This document shows positions 1 to 7,414 of a stretch of 64,000 nt of DNA, in pieces (positions within the stretch are counted from its first letter, which is position 1; each line of letters starts with the position of its first letter). A program made the translations under genes and the position numbers. Below the pieces are notes generated by a model. That model was not told where the DNA came from. It did no database searches and saw only the letters and a list, made by a program, of their open reading frames with translations. Source of the DNA: Acidibrevibacterium fodinaquatile (GTDB taxonomy: Bacteria; Pseudomonadota; Alphaproteobacteria; Acetobacterales; Acetobacteraceae); assembly GCF_003352165.1 (NCBI RefSeq), contig NZ_CP029176.1, forward strand, positions 1,488,001-1,552,000, given 5' to 3'.

Positions 1-77
1 GCCTCGGTGAAATAGCGGGGCATGGTTTCCTCCTGATGCCGGCTCTTTGTCTCATCCTGGCCCGACGCCGGTTGCCC

Positions 78-248
78 TCACGTGCGAACGACAATCTTCA
101 AATGGTTGCCAGCCGGGTCGAGCAACGCCTCGAAGCCCTTGGCGACGACGTCGGCGGCGTCGATCCGCGCGGTGATGACTTTTTCCACCGGGAAAGCGCC
201 GGTGGCAATCAGGCGGGCGATAGGTCGCCAGACCTGTACCGGATCACT
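78..248 (-). pseudogene. 3' remnant of a zinc-type alcohol dehydrogenase
   Basis: The minus strand encodes about 56 residues ending in KIVVRT and a stop at 78-80. They include RLIATGAFPVEKVITARID and GFEALLDPAGNHLKIV, which match the C-terminal end of medium-chain zinc-type dehydrogenases. An in-frame TGA at 249-251 and the absence of any upstream catalytic domain show that only the 3' end survives. It sits just before tRNA-Lys, so it is probably older chromosomal debris at an integration hotspot. The family assignment rests on motif memory alone. Confidence 0.6.
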
Positions 249-285
249 TCACAGCCTCGGACAAGGCTGCTAAGAGGCTCCCCAG

Positions 286-361
<76 letters not shown>

Positions 362-417
362 ATGAAATCAATGGGTTAGAGCGCCAGATAGGGCCGGATT
401 GATTACCGAAAAAAATT

Positions 418-440
418 CGGGGCATCGCTGGGGCATCACA
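418..440 (+). promoter_or_regulatory. arm-type repeat near left end of the element
   Basis: Two adjacent copies of GGGGCATC(G/A)C occur here. The same pair, in the same orientation, occurs at 7107-7129 near the right end, and similarity continues into a CGCCCGGACAGG-like stretch. Paired short repeats inside both ends of a tyrosine-recombinase element are typical integrase arm-binding sites. Region 362-705 shows no other convincing content and no gene I can support. Confidence 0.5.
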
Positions 441-705
441 AACGGCCCGACAGGAACCGCGTATCGGCACGCATCTCGCGGCCATCTCGCCTCTATCTCG
501 CGCCGGTGTGACGCCATATCCTCGCCGCCGGCAGCGGTCCGCCGCTATCGAGCGCGGCTTGCAGCGGATCAGGCCAGCATCCGCGATGGAAGCATTGCCG
601 GGACCAGCCGCGCACGTCTCATGACACGGGATCACCCGTCGATCACCACCACGCCGATCCTGGCCGATCGCTCAAGAGCCTCAAGCCGGCGCATAAGCGA
701 TCCGT

Positions 706-1149
706 TCACGTGCCTTCCGACCGCGCTTCTAGCGCACGGATGCGGGCGTCGAGATCAAGACTTTCGATCGTGCGGCGAGATGTCTCGATCAGCGCGAGCA
801 GCGGTGCGGCATCACCCGGCGCGAGATCGCCGCACCCGACCGCATCCGCGACCCTTTGGATCGCCGCTTGGCAATCCGCCAGCGTGCCGAGCGAGCCGAG
901 GTCCATCGTCGTCGTGCCGCCGCGCGGGACGGGCGCGCCACGATCGAGGATAAGCTTTCGATCGGCGGTGCTATCGTTCATCGCCGCCTGGTAGCAACGC
1001 TCAAGAACGGCCGGCGTCATATAGTCAAGCATCTCGCCGATGACACGCTCGCGCCTCGGCCGGCCGCCGGGGTTGCCGGAATGACCAGGCTTGAAGCGAC
1101 CAGCAACGTCGCGAGCGCCTGTTCTTTCCTTGTTTTCAGGATGGTTCAT
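706..1149 (-). CDS. DUF5681 protein (terminase-small-subunit-like?)
   Basis: This 147-aa protein carries near its N-terminus the motif GRFKPGHSGNPGGRPRR, typical of DUF5681. That family is common in prophages next to packaging genes and is sometimes suggested to be TerS-like. The start ATG overlaps the stop of the upstream gene (ATGA), so it is the last gene of a translationally coupled chain. No large terminase is nearby. If it does act in packaging it would have to cooperate with a helper phage, as in satellites. That role is inference; the family match is firm. Confidence 0.75.
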   Translation of the reverse strand: MNHPENKERTGARDVAGRFKPGHSGNPGGRPRRERVIGEMLDYMTPAVLERCYQAAMNDSTADRKLILDRGAPVPRGGTTTMDLGSLGTLADCQAAIQRVADAVGCGDLAPGDAAPLLALIETSRRTIESLDLDARIRALEARSEGT

Positions 1150-1400
1150 GTCGCTTTTGTCCTTCTCGCTCTGCGGCCGCGCCGCATTTTCTCGTCGAGA
1201 TCGTAAAGAATGAACAGCGCAACAGCGGCATCTCGATCCCCGGCCTTCATCAACTCGCCAAGCCGCGTGATGGCGGCAACGGGATCGCTACCGGGTTCGC
1301 CATCTTCGAAGATCGCCGCGCGCACGACGGAATAGCAGGCTCGCGCCTCGCCATCGGCCGCCAGCCAGGCATCGTCGTCATCATCATCGGATGAGGTCAT
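1146..1400 (-). CDS. small acidic protein, unknown
   Basis: This 84-aa protein starts MTSSDDDDDDAW, has an acidic N-terminus, and ends in a basic tail (KMRRGRRARRTKAT). Start and stop both overlap neighbouring genes by 4 bp (ATGA), which supports it as a real member of the coupled operon. I do not recognise a domain. Confidence 0.65.
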   Translation of the reverse strand: MTSSDDDDDDAWLAADGEARACYSVVRAAIFEDGEPGSDPVAAITRLGELMKAGDRDAAVALFILYDLDEKMRRGRRARRTKAT

Positions 1401-1600
1401 GGTGATTCCCTTTCCAAAGTCCGCACCAGCCGGCGGCAGGCCGCGATCAACTCGCTCTTGCTCTCATGCCATCGCTCCGGCTGTTGCCAATCTGGTCGCA
1501 ACCGTTCGGCCATCTCTGCTAGGCGGCGAGCGCTCTCAGCCGGGGTCTCATCGCGGCGATCGCCACCAGTGCCGCGCCAGGCGGTCGAGCGCGGGATCAT
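1397..1600 (-). CDS. small helical protein, unknown
   Basis: The ATG at 1600 overlaps the stop of the preceding gene (ATGA) and gives 67 aa. A longer frame starting further upstream exists, but coupling favours this start. The protein is charged and helical (ESARRLAEMAERLRPDW) and has no recognised domain. It belongs to the replication operon of the tRNA-Lys element. Confidence 0.6.
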   Translation of the reverse strand: MIPRSTAWRGTGGDRRDETPAESARRLAEMAERLRPDWQQPERWHESKSELIAACRRLVRTLERESP

Positions 1601-2022
1601 TGCGCCGCCTCTGCTTCGGCATCCGTCCACCCATCTTCAAGCGCGAGCCGCGCGGCCATTCCGATCGTCGCGATCGGCACGCAAGGCAGCAGCGTGCTGG
1701 CGATCTCGGATCGAGCATGACCGGCACGGCGCATCACCGCGGCAGCCTCGCGCACCCGATCCGGCGCGGCGAGCGGATCAGCGCCGGCGATCGCTGCCAC
1801 CAGACTGGTGATCTCGCTCATCGAGAGCAGCGCCGGGTCGTTCTCGTTCGCCGCATCGGATCGCAAGAGCGTGAGCAGTTCCGGCTTGAGGCGCCGTGCT
1901 TCGGCGAGCAACGCGGCCGGGGGTTCGGCCGCTGCCTGCCACTCTAGGTTGCCGTCACCATCGAGCGCGAGCACAACGCCGGCTTCGGCAAGCCGCTCGC
2001 GAAGGCGTGAGGCGGCGCTCAT
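1597..2022 (-). CDS. TubC N-terminal-like domain protein
   Basis: This 141-aa protein has an N-terminal segment (ERLAEAGVVLALDGDGNLEW, then a helical LLAEARRLKPELLTLLR) that resembles the small alpha-beta TubC_N docking fold, often found in mobile-element proteins next to primases. It overlaps the ATPase gene upstream and the next small gene downstream by 4 bp each. The function is unknown. A role as an adaptor for the primase-helicase is only a guess from position. Confidence 0.6.
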   Translation of the reverse strand: MSAASRLRERLAEAGVVLALDGDGNLEWQAAAEPPAALLAEARRLKPELLTLLRSDAANENDPALLSMSEITSLVAAIAGADPLAAPDRVREAAAVMRRAGHARSEIASTLLPCVPIATIGMAARLALEDGWTDAEAEAAQ

Positions 2023-3965
2023 AGCAGCCCCCGCCGCATATGCTTGCTTTCCCGATCCCCAAAGGAAGGGGAATTTGCGTCATTTGCGTCATTTGCGTCA
2101 TGGGGAAGCGTTTTCAATGGTTTAGGCATGACGCAAACTGAATCAGGCGCCGCGTTTGCGTCATGGTTTGCGTCATGGCCGAGGCCGTTTGCGTCATAGG
2201 CCGCGTTTGCGTCATGGTTTGCGTCATGGCCTCGATGCTCTGAAACCAGCGGAAATCCGCCGTTTTTTCGTTTCGATGACGCTAATGACGCAAATGACGC
2301 AAAATCCCCTACTGAAGGGGATCGGCGAAGGCATATATACCGGCCGCGCATGTCGCGGGTGAACGTGAGTGCGATGCCAACGCTCGGCGAGCGCAGGAAT
2401 GGCGCGATGCGCCGCAACTTTCCCGCGAGTGCGCGATCGTTCACCGGCCAGGTTCGAGCCTTCATCGCAGCCTCGCCGGCGATCTCGGCGAGACGCTGGC
2501 GCAGCGTGGCGGCGGTTCCGGTCCATTCGGCGGCCTCGGTCATCAGCCTCACCACGGCCGAGGCAACGGCATCCCCTTCGATCACGTCGCCAATCGCCTG
2601 CGCTCGATTCTCGGCGAACGCCGCCATAAACGCGCCTTCCGGCCATAGCAGGCCGTCACCGCACGCCACCGACCAAACGGCGAAATCAGCCATGCGCGGC
2701 AGTCGTTCGAGCCTGATTTCCGGCAACCGCCGCAGGCCGTTCGCAACCGCATCGAGCGCCGCGCCAAGGATCGAAGGCCGCGCCGCCTCGATCGCCGCGC
2801 GCATTTCCTTGTCGGTTTTCCGATCTGTTTCGGCGATTGCCGCCAGCGCCGCGAAAAGTCCGCGATCGGCGAGATCAGGCCGGCTCACGATATCCTCGAT
2901 GCCGTTGACCGCGATCGGCCGCATCGCATCGAATAGAATTTCATCTGAGTCACTATATAGCTGCCGCGTGCTGAAACCGCCGCCGGTCGCCAGTCGGCAT
3001 AGCGCATCGGAAAGCCAGCCAGGCAGTCCGCTCAGATTATCGAAAGCCAAGACGTGAGCGTTGCTTGCCGAAATGAATAGATCGCGATCATCGCGCGGCG
3101 TCGATCGCATCGGCGTGCTGTTCGGATCGACCATCGCGCGCAAGGCGGTCACGAACGACGTTTTTGCGGAACCATGCTCACCGGAAACGATCAGAACGGG
3201 ATACGGCCCGGAAGGCCGGAACGTCGCCAACAGCCACGCCACGGCAAGGACGAATTGTTGCTCAGTGCTGATATTCAGCAATCCTCGCAAGGCTTCGAGC
3301 GATCCGCCGCGCGTCGGTTCCGGCAACGGAAGCATCCCGGCGGCGCGCCGAAACCGGCATGGCGGCTCGGCAACGATGCGCCATCCATCAGCGTCGATTT
3401 CCACCGCGCGCCAGCTCTCATCGCCGAGATCAAGGAACAGCTTGCCGTCATGCTCGCCGATACGCAGGAAGATCGGCCGCTCTGGCGCGTCGTAGTGCGC
3501 CTTCGCCTCGATCACCGCGATCGCCGATGACATCGCATCCGCGTTCGGTGCGCCGTTGTGCCTTTGATAAAAGGCGCGTCCAAGCCAGCGGCGGAATCCT
3601 GCCGATTTCACCGGCCATGTTTCGCGCACGGCGCCAACGCGGATATCGGCAAAGGCACGCTTGTCGCGGTCATGGAAAAGCTCAGCCTCGGCCGCGATTC
3701 CAATGAGCAGGTCCGCATGAGACGGCCGGCCGCCTTCGTCACCCGCCGCCGCGCAGATTATCGGATCGAGCGCGCCAACGCGCACGCCGGCACGCTTTAA
3801 GGCCGATCGGACGGCCTCAAATCGGCCGCGATCCTCGGCGCGCAGTCCCGCGAGCGCCTCGATCACGTCCGGCGCGAACGCTGCGGCGGGATCAGCCGCC
3901 GCGCGCTCGGCGAGGTTTTCGAGAGGGTCCGCCGGCGGGACGTGCTCGGAAAAGTCGCCACTCAT
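2019..3965 (-). CDS. P-loop ATPase / replicative helicase-like protein
   Basis: This 648-aa protein has a Walker A motif SGEHGSAKTS at about residues 261-270, a Walker B-like VLAFDN at about 305-310, and a sensor-like RPIAVNGIED at about 349-358. These are the hallmarks of phage and plasmid AAA+/SF3-like helicases that act with a primase. The start overlaps the stop of the Toprim primase gene by 4 bp (ATGA), implying a primase-helicase pair. The last 95 residues are unusual: runs of DAN, FAS and one VCV are the three readings of the same 9-bp DNA repeat. The tail is therefore shaped by a DNA-level signal rather than by protein function. Confidence 0.8.
   Translation of the reverse strand: MSGDFSEHVPPADPLENLAERAAADPAAAFAPDVIEALAGLRAEDRGRFEAVRSALKRAGVRVGALDPIICAAAGDEGGRPSHADLLIGIAAEAELFHDRDKRAFADIRVGAVRETWPVKSAGFRRWLGRAFYQRHNGAPNADAMSSAIAVIEAKAHYDAPERPIFLRIGEHDGKLFLDLGDESWRAVEIDADGWRIVAEPPCRFRRAAGMLPLPEPTRGGSLEALRGLLNISTEQQFVLAVAWLLATFRPSGPYPVLIVSGEHGSAKTSFVTALRAMVDPNSTPMRSTPRDDRDLFISASNAHVLAFDNLSGLPGWLSDALCRLATGGGFSTRQLYSDSDEILFDAMRPIAVNGIEDIVSRPDLADRGLFAALAAIAETDRKTDKEMRAAIEAARPSILGAALDAVANGLRRLPEIRLERLPRMADFAVWSVACGDGLLWPEGAFMAAFAENRAQAIGDVIEGDAVASAVVRLMTEAAEWTGTAATLRQRLAEIAGEAAMKARTWPVNDRALAGKLRRIAPFLRSPSVGIALTFTRDMRGRYICLRRSPSVGDFASFASLASSKRKNGGFPLVSEHRGHDANHDANAAYDANGLGHDANHDANAAPDSVCVMPKPLKTLPHDANDANDANSPSFGDRESKHMRRGLL
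2053..2323. repeat. iteron array, probable replication origin inside the helicase gene
   Basis: Twelve copies of TTTGCGTCA or its complement lie in 230 bp. Forward copies start at 2074, 2083, 2092, 2155, 2167, 2188, 2206 and 2218. Reverse copies start at 2129, 2277 (one mismatch), 2286 and 2295. Three copies are exactly tandem at each outer edge, pointing inward from both sides. Each edge is followed by a small CCCC/GGGG stem-loop (2057-2071 and 2306-2320) embedded in similar sequence, so the array as a whole is an inverted arrangement. This is how iteron origins look. The binding protein is not identified. Confidence 0.8.
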
Positions 3966-4858
3966 CGCTCGATCCTCCCCGCGGCATCGCGCTGTAGGTC
4001 GTTAAAATCGCCATCCTTTTGATTTGGCTTGACGATTCGCACGCTTCGGCCTTCCGCGCGCCAGCGTCGCCATGCCGTTTCGGCAGCGCGCAGGCCGGCC
4101 GGGTCGTTATCGGCGGCGATGACGATGGTGCGGATTCCCGGCGGCAAAACCAACGATTTTGCCATATTGCCGCACGATATCGCCGACCACGACGGCACGC
4201 CAAGGATCACGCCAGCGGCGGCCGCGGACTCGATGCCTTCGCCAACCACCACTTCACAGCTTGCGGGTTGCAAACGCACCGCGCCGCCGGCGACGACGCC
4301 GAGCGAGGCTTTGACCGGCTCGCAGTCGGCTTTCGTGCCGTCCGGTTTCAAGAAAATGCGCTGTATCGCAGCAAACGCGCCATCCGGCGCGGTGACTGCG
4401 GCGAGCAGCGCGATGCGTCGGCCGCCGCTCGGATGCGGTGTATCCGCACGCCAGCGCAAGGCCGGCGAGTTCGCGACGTGCGAGATATGGCGGCGTGTCA
4501 GGTATAGGCCGGCCGGCGTGTCCTGCTCGATCCGCTCGCCGCCATCCCAGATGGCTTTCGCGCGCTCGATCCGTGCGGCGCGGTCGGCGCGGTTAATACG
4601 AGGCAGGCGCTCGGCTCGAGGCGCTGGCAGCGTGCCGCCGGCGGCCGAGCGCAAGGCGGCGGCGAGGCTGGCCTTGTCCTGGCAACTCGCGCACCACAAA
4701 AGCGGCAGGCCAGCGCGCTCAGAGAGCACGGCGGCACCGGCATAGTGGCATGAAGGACATTGGCCGCGCCATTCGCCAGGCCGCGAGCGGCGCAAGCCGA
4801 GCCGTTGCGCGATTTCACTTGCCGCTAAAGCGCCGGGGGGGTATTGGTGATTGTGCAT
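3962..4858 (-). CDS. Toprim-domain DNA primase with zinc-finger-like N-terminus
   Basis: This protein has 298 aa from the ATG at 4858, which is preceded by an AAGGAA ribosome-binding site. An N-terminal CPSC...CASC cysteine pattern at about residues 25-50 resembles the CHC2-type zinc ribbon of primases. Toprim motifs follow: EVVVGEGIES (about 205-215) and TIVIAADNDPAG with its DxD-like acidic pair (about 245-256). It would make primers on the unwound element DNA together with the ATPase encoded by the overlapping downstream gene. The upstream in-frame extension lacks these features and was not chosen. Confidence 0.82.
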   Translation of the reverse strand: MHNHQYPPGALAASEIAQRLGLRRSRPGEWRGQCPSCHYAGAAVLSERAGLPLLWCASCQDKASLAAALRSAAGGTLPAPRAERLPRINRADRAARIERAKAIWDGGERIEQDTPAGLYLTRRHISHVANSPALRWRADTPHPSGGRRIALLAAVTAPDGAFAAIQRIFLKPDGTKADCEPVKASLGVVAGGAVRLQPASCEVVVGEGIESAAAAGVILGVPSWSAISCGNMAKSLVLPPGIRTIVIAADNDPAGLRAAETAWRRWRAEGRSVRIVKPNQKDGDFNDLQRDAAGRIER

Positions 4859-4925
4859 CACAAGGATTCCTTCAGGCCGCCGACGGTGACACGTCGAGCG
4901 GCCTTTTCTCTTGAGTTTCAGGGGG

Positions 4926-5162
4926 TTAGGCGGCATCGGCCGGCGCGGCGTCGCTATGCGCCCCGGACGGCGCGCGCAGATTAATTTCTGGCGCATTGGT
5001 CAGCAGGGCTTCGATGTCGGCGGCCCGGACGCGGGTTGATCGCGCGCCGATGCGAAAGAGGCGAAGCTTGCCCGCCCAGGCGAGCCTGTAAACCGTCGTT
5101 CGGCAAACCGCGAGCTGGCGCGCAGCCTCTTTCAAAGTGACGAGTTCGGTTCGGTTGTTCAT
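4926..5162 (-). CDS. helix-turn-helix DNA-binding protein (excisionase/AlpA-like)
   Basis: This protein has 78 aa from the ATG at 5162, with GAAGG as ribosome-binding site. VTLKEAARQLAVCRTTVYRL followed by KLRLFRIG is the HTH_17 (MerR-like, excisionase) pattern. In P4-type satellites and integrative elements such a protein controls integrase expression and excision or activates replication genes. Its position between the integrase and primase genes fits. A longer frame reading through from 5327 was rejected because it lacks the homology and the ribosome-binding site. Confidence 0.8.
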   Translation of the reverse strand: MNNRTELVTLKEAARQLAVCRTTVYRLAWAGKLRLFRIGARSTRVRAADIEALLTNAPEINLRAPSGAHSDAAPADAA

Positions 5163-5262
5163 TTGCGGCACCTTCGATGCGAAATGGCGCCGCTCATTTA
5201 TCGCCGTCGTTCCTGCGTCGGAATAGTGGGGAACGGGAAAGCGCTTTCCCCACCTGACATAA

Positions 5263-5883
5263 TCAGCCGCCGGGATCGTTCTCTTTTCTGATCGCGCGCA
5301 ACATCTCGCCGGCCGTCGCGGCGGCAATCGTCTCGCCGGTGATATGGGTCACGATCGCCGCCAACAGCCGCGCGGCCGCGCCGGTATCGTGAAGCGCGAG
5401 GCGGCAGCCGAACGCTTGTTCGAGATCGAGCAGCAGCGCCGCCATGAAGTGCCGCCACGTTGGCATATCGTGATCACGCGCGCCCGCCTTGCGCCATATC
5501 GGCGGCGCCGGCAGTGAGAAATGTCGCAACGCACCAGCCACAGCCTGCACGCGGTCCAGATTGGTGGCGTCAAAGGTCGTGCCGGGCGGCGCGGCCCGCG
5601 CCTCGGCCATCAGGCGATCCAGAATGGTCGGCAGCACGCCACGCAGTGTGGCAGAGGCGGCGTTCGCCTGCCGCCAGGCGTCATTCCAAGCAGCCTCGGC
5701 CCGCGCCTCGCGAACCCTCGCAGCCCAGAAATTGACGGTCGCGGCGAGTGCCGCCAACGCCTCATCGCTCGGCATCCGCAAGCGGGTAGGGCGGCCCTTC
5801 GGCCCGGTGAGGGCATGGGTGCGGATCAGCGCGCGCAGCCCGTCCACAGTCAGGGGCGGCGGTTCTCGGGGGGGGTCGTTCAA
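5263..5883 (-). CDS. uncharacterised element protein coupled to the integrase
   Basis: The TTG at 5883 overlaps the integrase stop (TTGA), giving 206 aa. The frame is open further upstream, but there it is an antisense-type shadow of the integrase gene. The conserved-looking core runs from PPPLTVDGLRALIR to AIRKENDPGG and includes FWAARVREARAEAAW, alpha-helical and Ala/Arg-rich. I do not recognise the family. An ATG at the MPSDEALAAL segment is an alternative start. Confidence 0.6.
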   Translation of the reverse strand: MNDPPREPPPLTVDGLRALIRTHALTGPKGRPTRLRMPSDEALAALAATVNFWAARVREARAEAAWNDAWRQANAASATLRGVLPTILDRLMAEARAAPPGTTFDATNLDRVQAVAGALRHFSLPAPPIWRKAGARDHDMPTWRHFMAALLLDLEQAFGCRLALHDTGAAARLLAAIVTHITGETIAAATAGEMLRAIRKENDPGG

Positions 5884-7085
5884 GCGCGCAGCGCCACGAT
5901 TTCCGCGCCGCCGGCGGTGATGCCATCGAGGATATCGGCGAGCCGTTGCAGCGCGTCGGCAACCTCTGGCTGGTAGCGCGCGCGGTTGTAAGTCGCGGCA
6001 AGCTGCGAGTGCACGGCCGCATGGCCCAATGCCGCCTCGATGACGTGCGGCGAGGTTCCGATCTCGCCCATCAGGGTGGCGGCGGTGCGGCGAAGATCGT
6101 GCCGCGTCCACCCGCTGGTGCCGGTCGAGCGCATGATGCCCTTGGTCGCCTTGTCCCACCCATCGAGGCGATTGCCGCCGCGCGTGGCGAAGATCAGCGC
6201 CTCGGGGGGCGCATCCTCGGGGCGTATAGATGCCAGCAGGGCGCGCGCCTGGCGGGATAGGGGCACAGTGTGCGGGCGGCCGCTCTTGGTCGTTGGAAGC
6301 CGCCATACGCCCGCGCTCAGGTCGACATCTGCCCAGCGCGCTGCGCCAGCTTCCTCGCGCCTGGCGGCGGTCAGCAGCAGGAACAGCATCGCCCCGTGAT
6401 AGGGCGTCGCGAGCGTTCGCAGGCAGGGCAGCAGGGCGCGCAGTTCGTCGCGGGATAGCACGCGGTCGCGGCGGGTGACGGTCGCGGGCGGCGTGAGATC
6501 GACAAGCTCGCGCGGGACATAACGCCGGCCCGGCGCCGATGCCCATTTCAGCACGGGGCGCAGATAGCGCACGGCGGCAGCAGCGGATTGCGCGGAAGCC
6601 CAGTTATCCGCCGCCATTTGCAAGGCGCCGATGGTCAGGCTCGCGGCAGGCTTGCCGAGGAACGGGCCAAACACGGACCGGATGCGGCGCCGGCAGTCCG
6701 GCCATGACCGTCGCACGGCCCCTACCTTGGCGCCGTAGGTCTCAACCAGCGCGCCCAAGGTCCCGACACCCTCTTTCGCGTCACGGGCTTCCTGGCGGCG
6801 CTGGCGGCGCTCGGCGATGGGATCGACACCCTCTCTAACCTTGGCGCGCAAGGAAAGAGCCGCGATTCTTGCGGCACTTAGACCAATATGCGGATATTCC
6901 CCTATGGGGTATCGGCGAGGCTTTCCGTCAGCATCTCTGACGCCCAAGAGCCAGATACGCGATTTGCCGCTGATTCGCAGCCGCAGGCCAGGAAAGGCAG
7001 CGTCAGAGAGTTCGACACGTTGCCCGGATTCACTGGCAGTTTTGATAGCGGCGGCGATGGCGGTCTCGGTCAGAGATTTTTTCAT
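5880..7085 (-). CDS. int: tyrosine recombinase (integrase, DUF4102/P4 type)
   Basis: This 401-aa protein has an N-terminal DUF4102-like arm-binding domain (residues about 27-90, LSDAAFPGLRLRISG). The C-terminal catalytic domain holds the full tyrosine-recombinase set: R at about 242 (TAARREE), K at about 267 (TTKSGR), HDLRR at about 329-333, GH at about 355 and the nucleophile Y at about 366 (ATYNRAR). It lies next to the right attachment repeat and presumably catalyses integration into tRNA-Lys. The gene appears intact, so the element may still be mobile. Confidence 0.93.
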   Translation of the reverse strand: MKKSLTETAIAAAIKTASESGQRVELSDAAFPGLRLRISGKSRIWLLGVRDADGKPRRYPIGEYPHIGLSAARIAALSLRAKVREGVDPIAERRQRRQEARDAKEGVGTLGALVETYGAKVGAVRRSWPDCRRRIRSVFGPFLGKPAASLTIGALQMAADNWASAQSAAAAVRYLRPVLKWASAPGRRYVPRELVDLTPPATVTRRDRVLSRDELRALLPCLRTLATPYHGAMLFLLLTAARREEAGAARWADVDLSAGVWRLPTTKSGRPHTVPLSRQARALLASIRPEDAPPEALIFATRGGNRLDGWDKATKGIMRSTGTSGWTRHDLRRTAATLMGEIGTSPHVIEAALGHAAVHSQLAATYNRARYQPEVADALQRLADILDGITAGGAEIVALRA

Positions 7086-7096
7086 TGCTCACCCGG

Positions 7097-7181
7097 CACT
7101 AACTCTTGGGGCATCACTGGGGCATCACAGTCGCCCGGACAGGGGGGTATTTTCTGAAACAACCCGCAACAAGAGTTAGTG
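7097..7181. promoter_or_regulatory. inverted repeat and arm sites upstream of the integrase gene
   Basis: The 12-bp sequence CACTAACTCTTG (7097-7108) recurs as its exact complement at 7170-7181. A doubled TGGGGCATCAC arm-type repeat lies at 7107-7129. This is the only intergenic space upstream of the minus-strand operon, so it should hold the integrase promoter as well as protein-binding sites for integration. The regulator is not identified. Confidence 0.5.
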
Positions 7182-7269
7182 GGTGTTTGCCGCTTAGTCA
7201 ATGGAAATTACGGGATTTTTGCTACGGCTTGCAGCAGGCGGAAACGGGTTGAAACATCACCGCCTGATA

Positions 7270-7315
7270 ACTCTTAATCAGCGGGCCGTAGGTTCGAGTC
7301 CTACTGCGCCCACCA
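7270..7315 (+). repeat. attachment-site direct repeat (right)
   Basis: These 46 bp are identical to the 3' half of tRNA-Lys at 316-361. Only the half gene is present; there is no acceptor 5' strand or D arm, so this is not a second tRNA gene. Confidence 0.95.
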
Positions 7316-7414
7316 TTCTTTTCAATAGGTTATGGTGAGGCTTTCCAGGGTGGCGTCGCGGTTTGTGTGGAAATTGCCTTTGGCGGCGTCTCCGGTTTGG
7401 GGAGCATGACGAGG

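Larger units (their letters stand above)
362..7315. mobile_element. tRNA-Lys-integrated element with primase, helicase and iterons (satellite-like)
   Basis: The 6.95-kb segment between the two 46-bp tRNA repeats holds an integrase at one end and nine predicted genes, all on the minus strand and mostly overlapping start to stop. The content is integrase, unknown protein, HTH protein, Toprim primase, P-loop ATPase, three small unknown proteins and a DUF5681 protein. No capsid, tail, relaxase or resistance gene is present. An integrase, its own replication proteins, an iteron array and a terminase-small-subunit-like gene without virion genes is the layout of phage satellites or integrative plasmids. 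Satellite status is an inference. All reading frames appear intact. Confidence 0.85.

Noticed and set aside
5884-6546. Upstream extension of the 206-aa element protein to 427 residues
   Set aside because: It runs inside the integrase gene in another frame and is Arg/Ala-rich without homology. The TTG overlapping the integrase stop is the better start.
7270-7315. Second tRNA-Lys gene
   Set aside because: Only the 3' half is present; it is the attachment-site duplicate.
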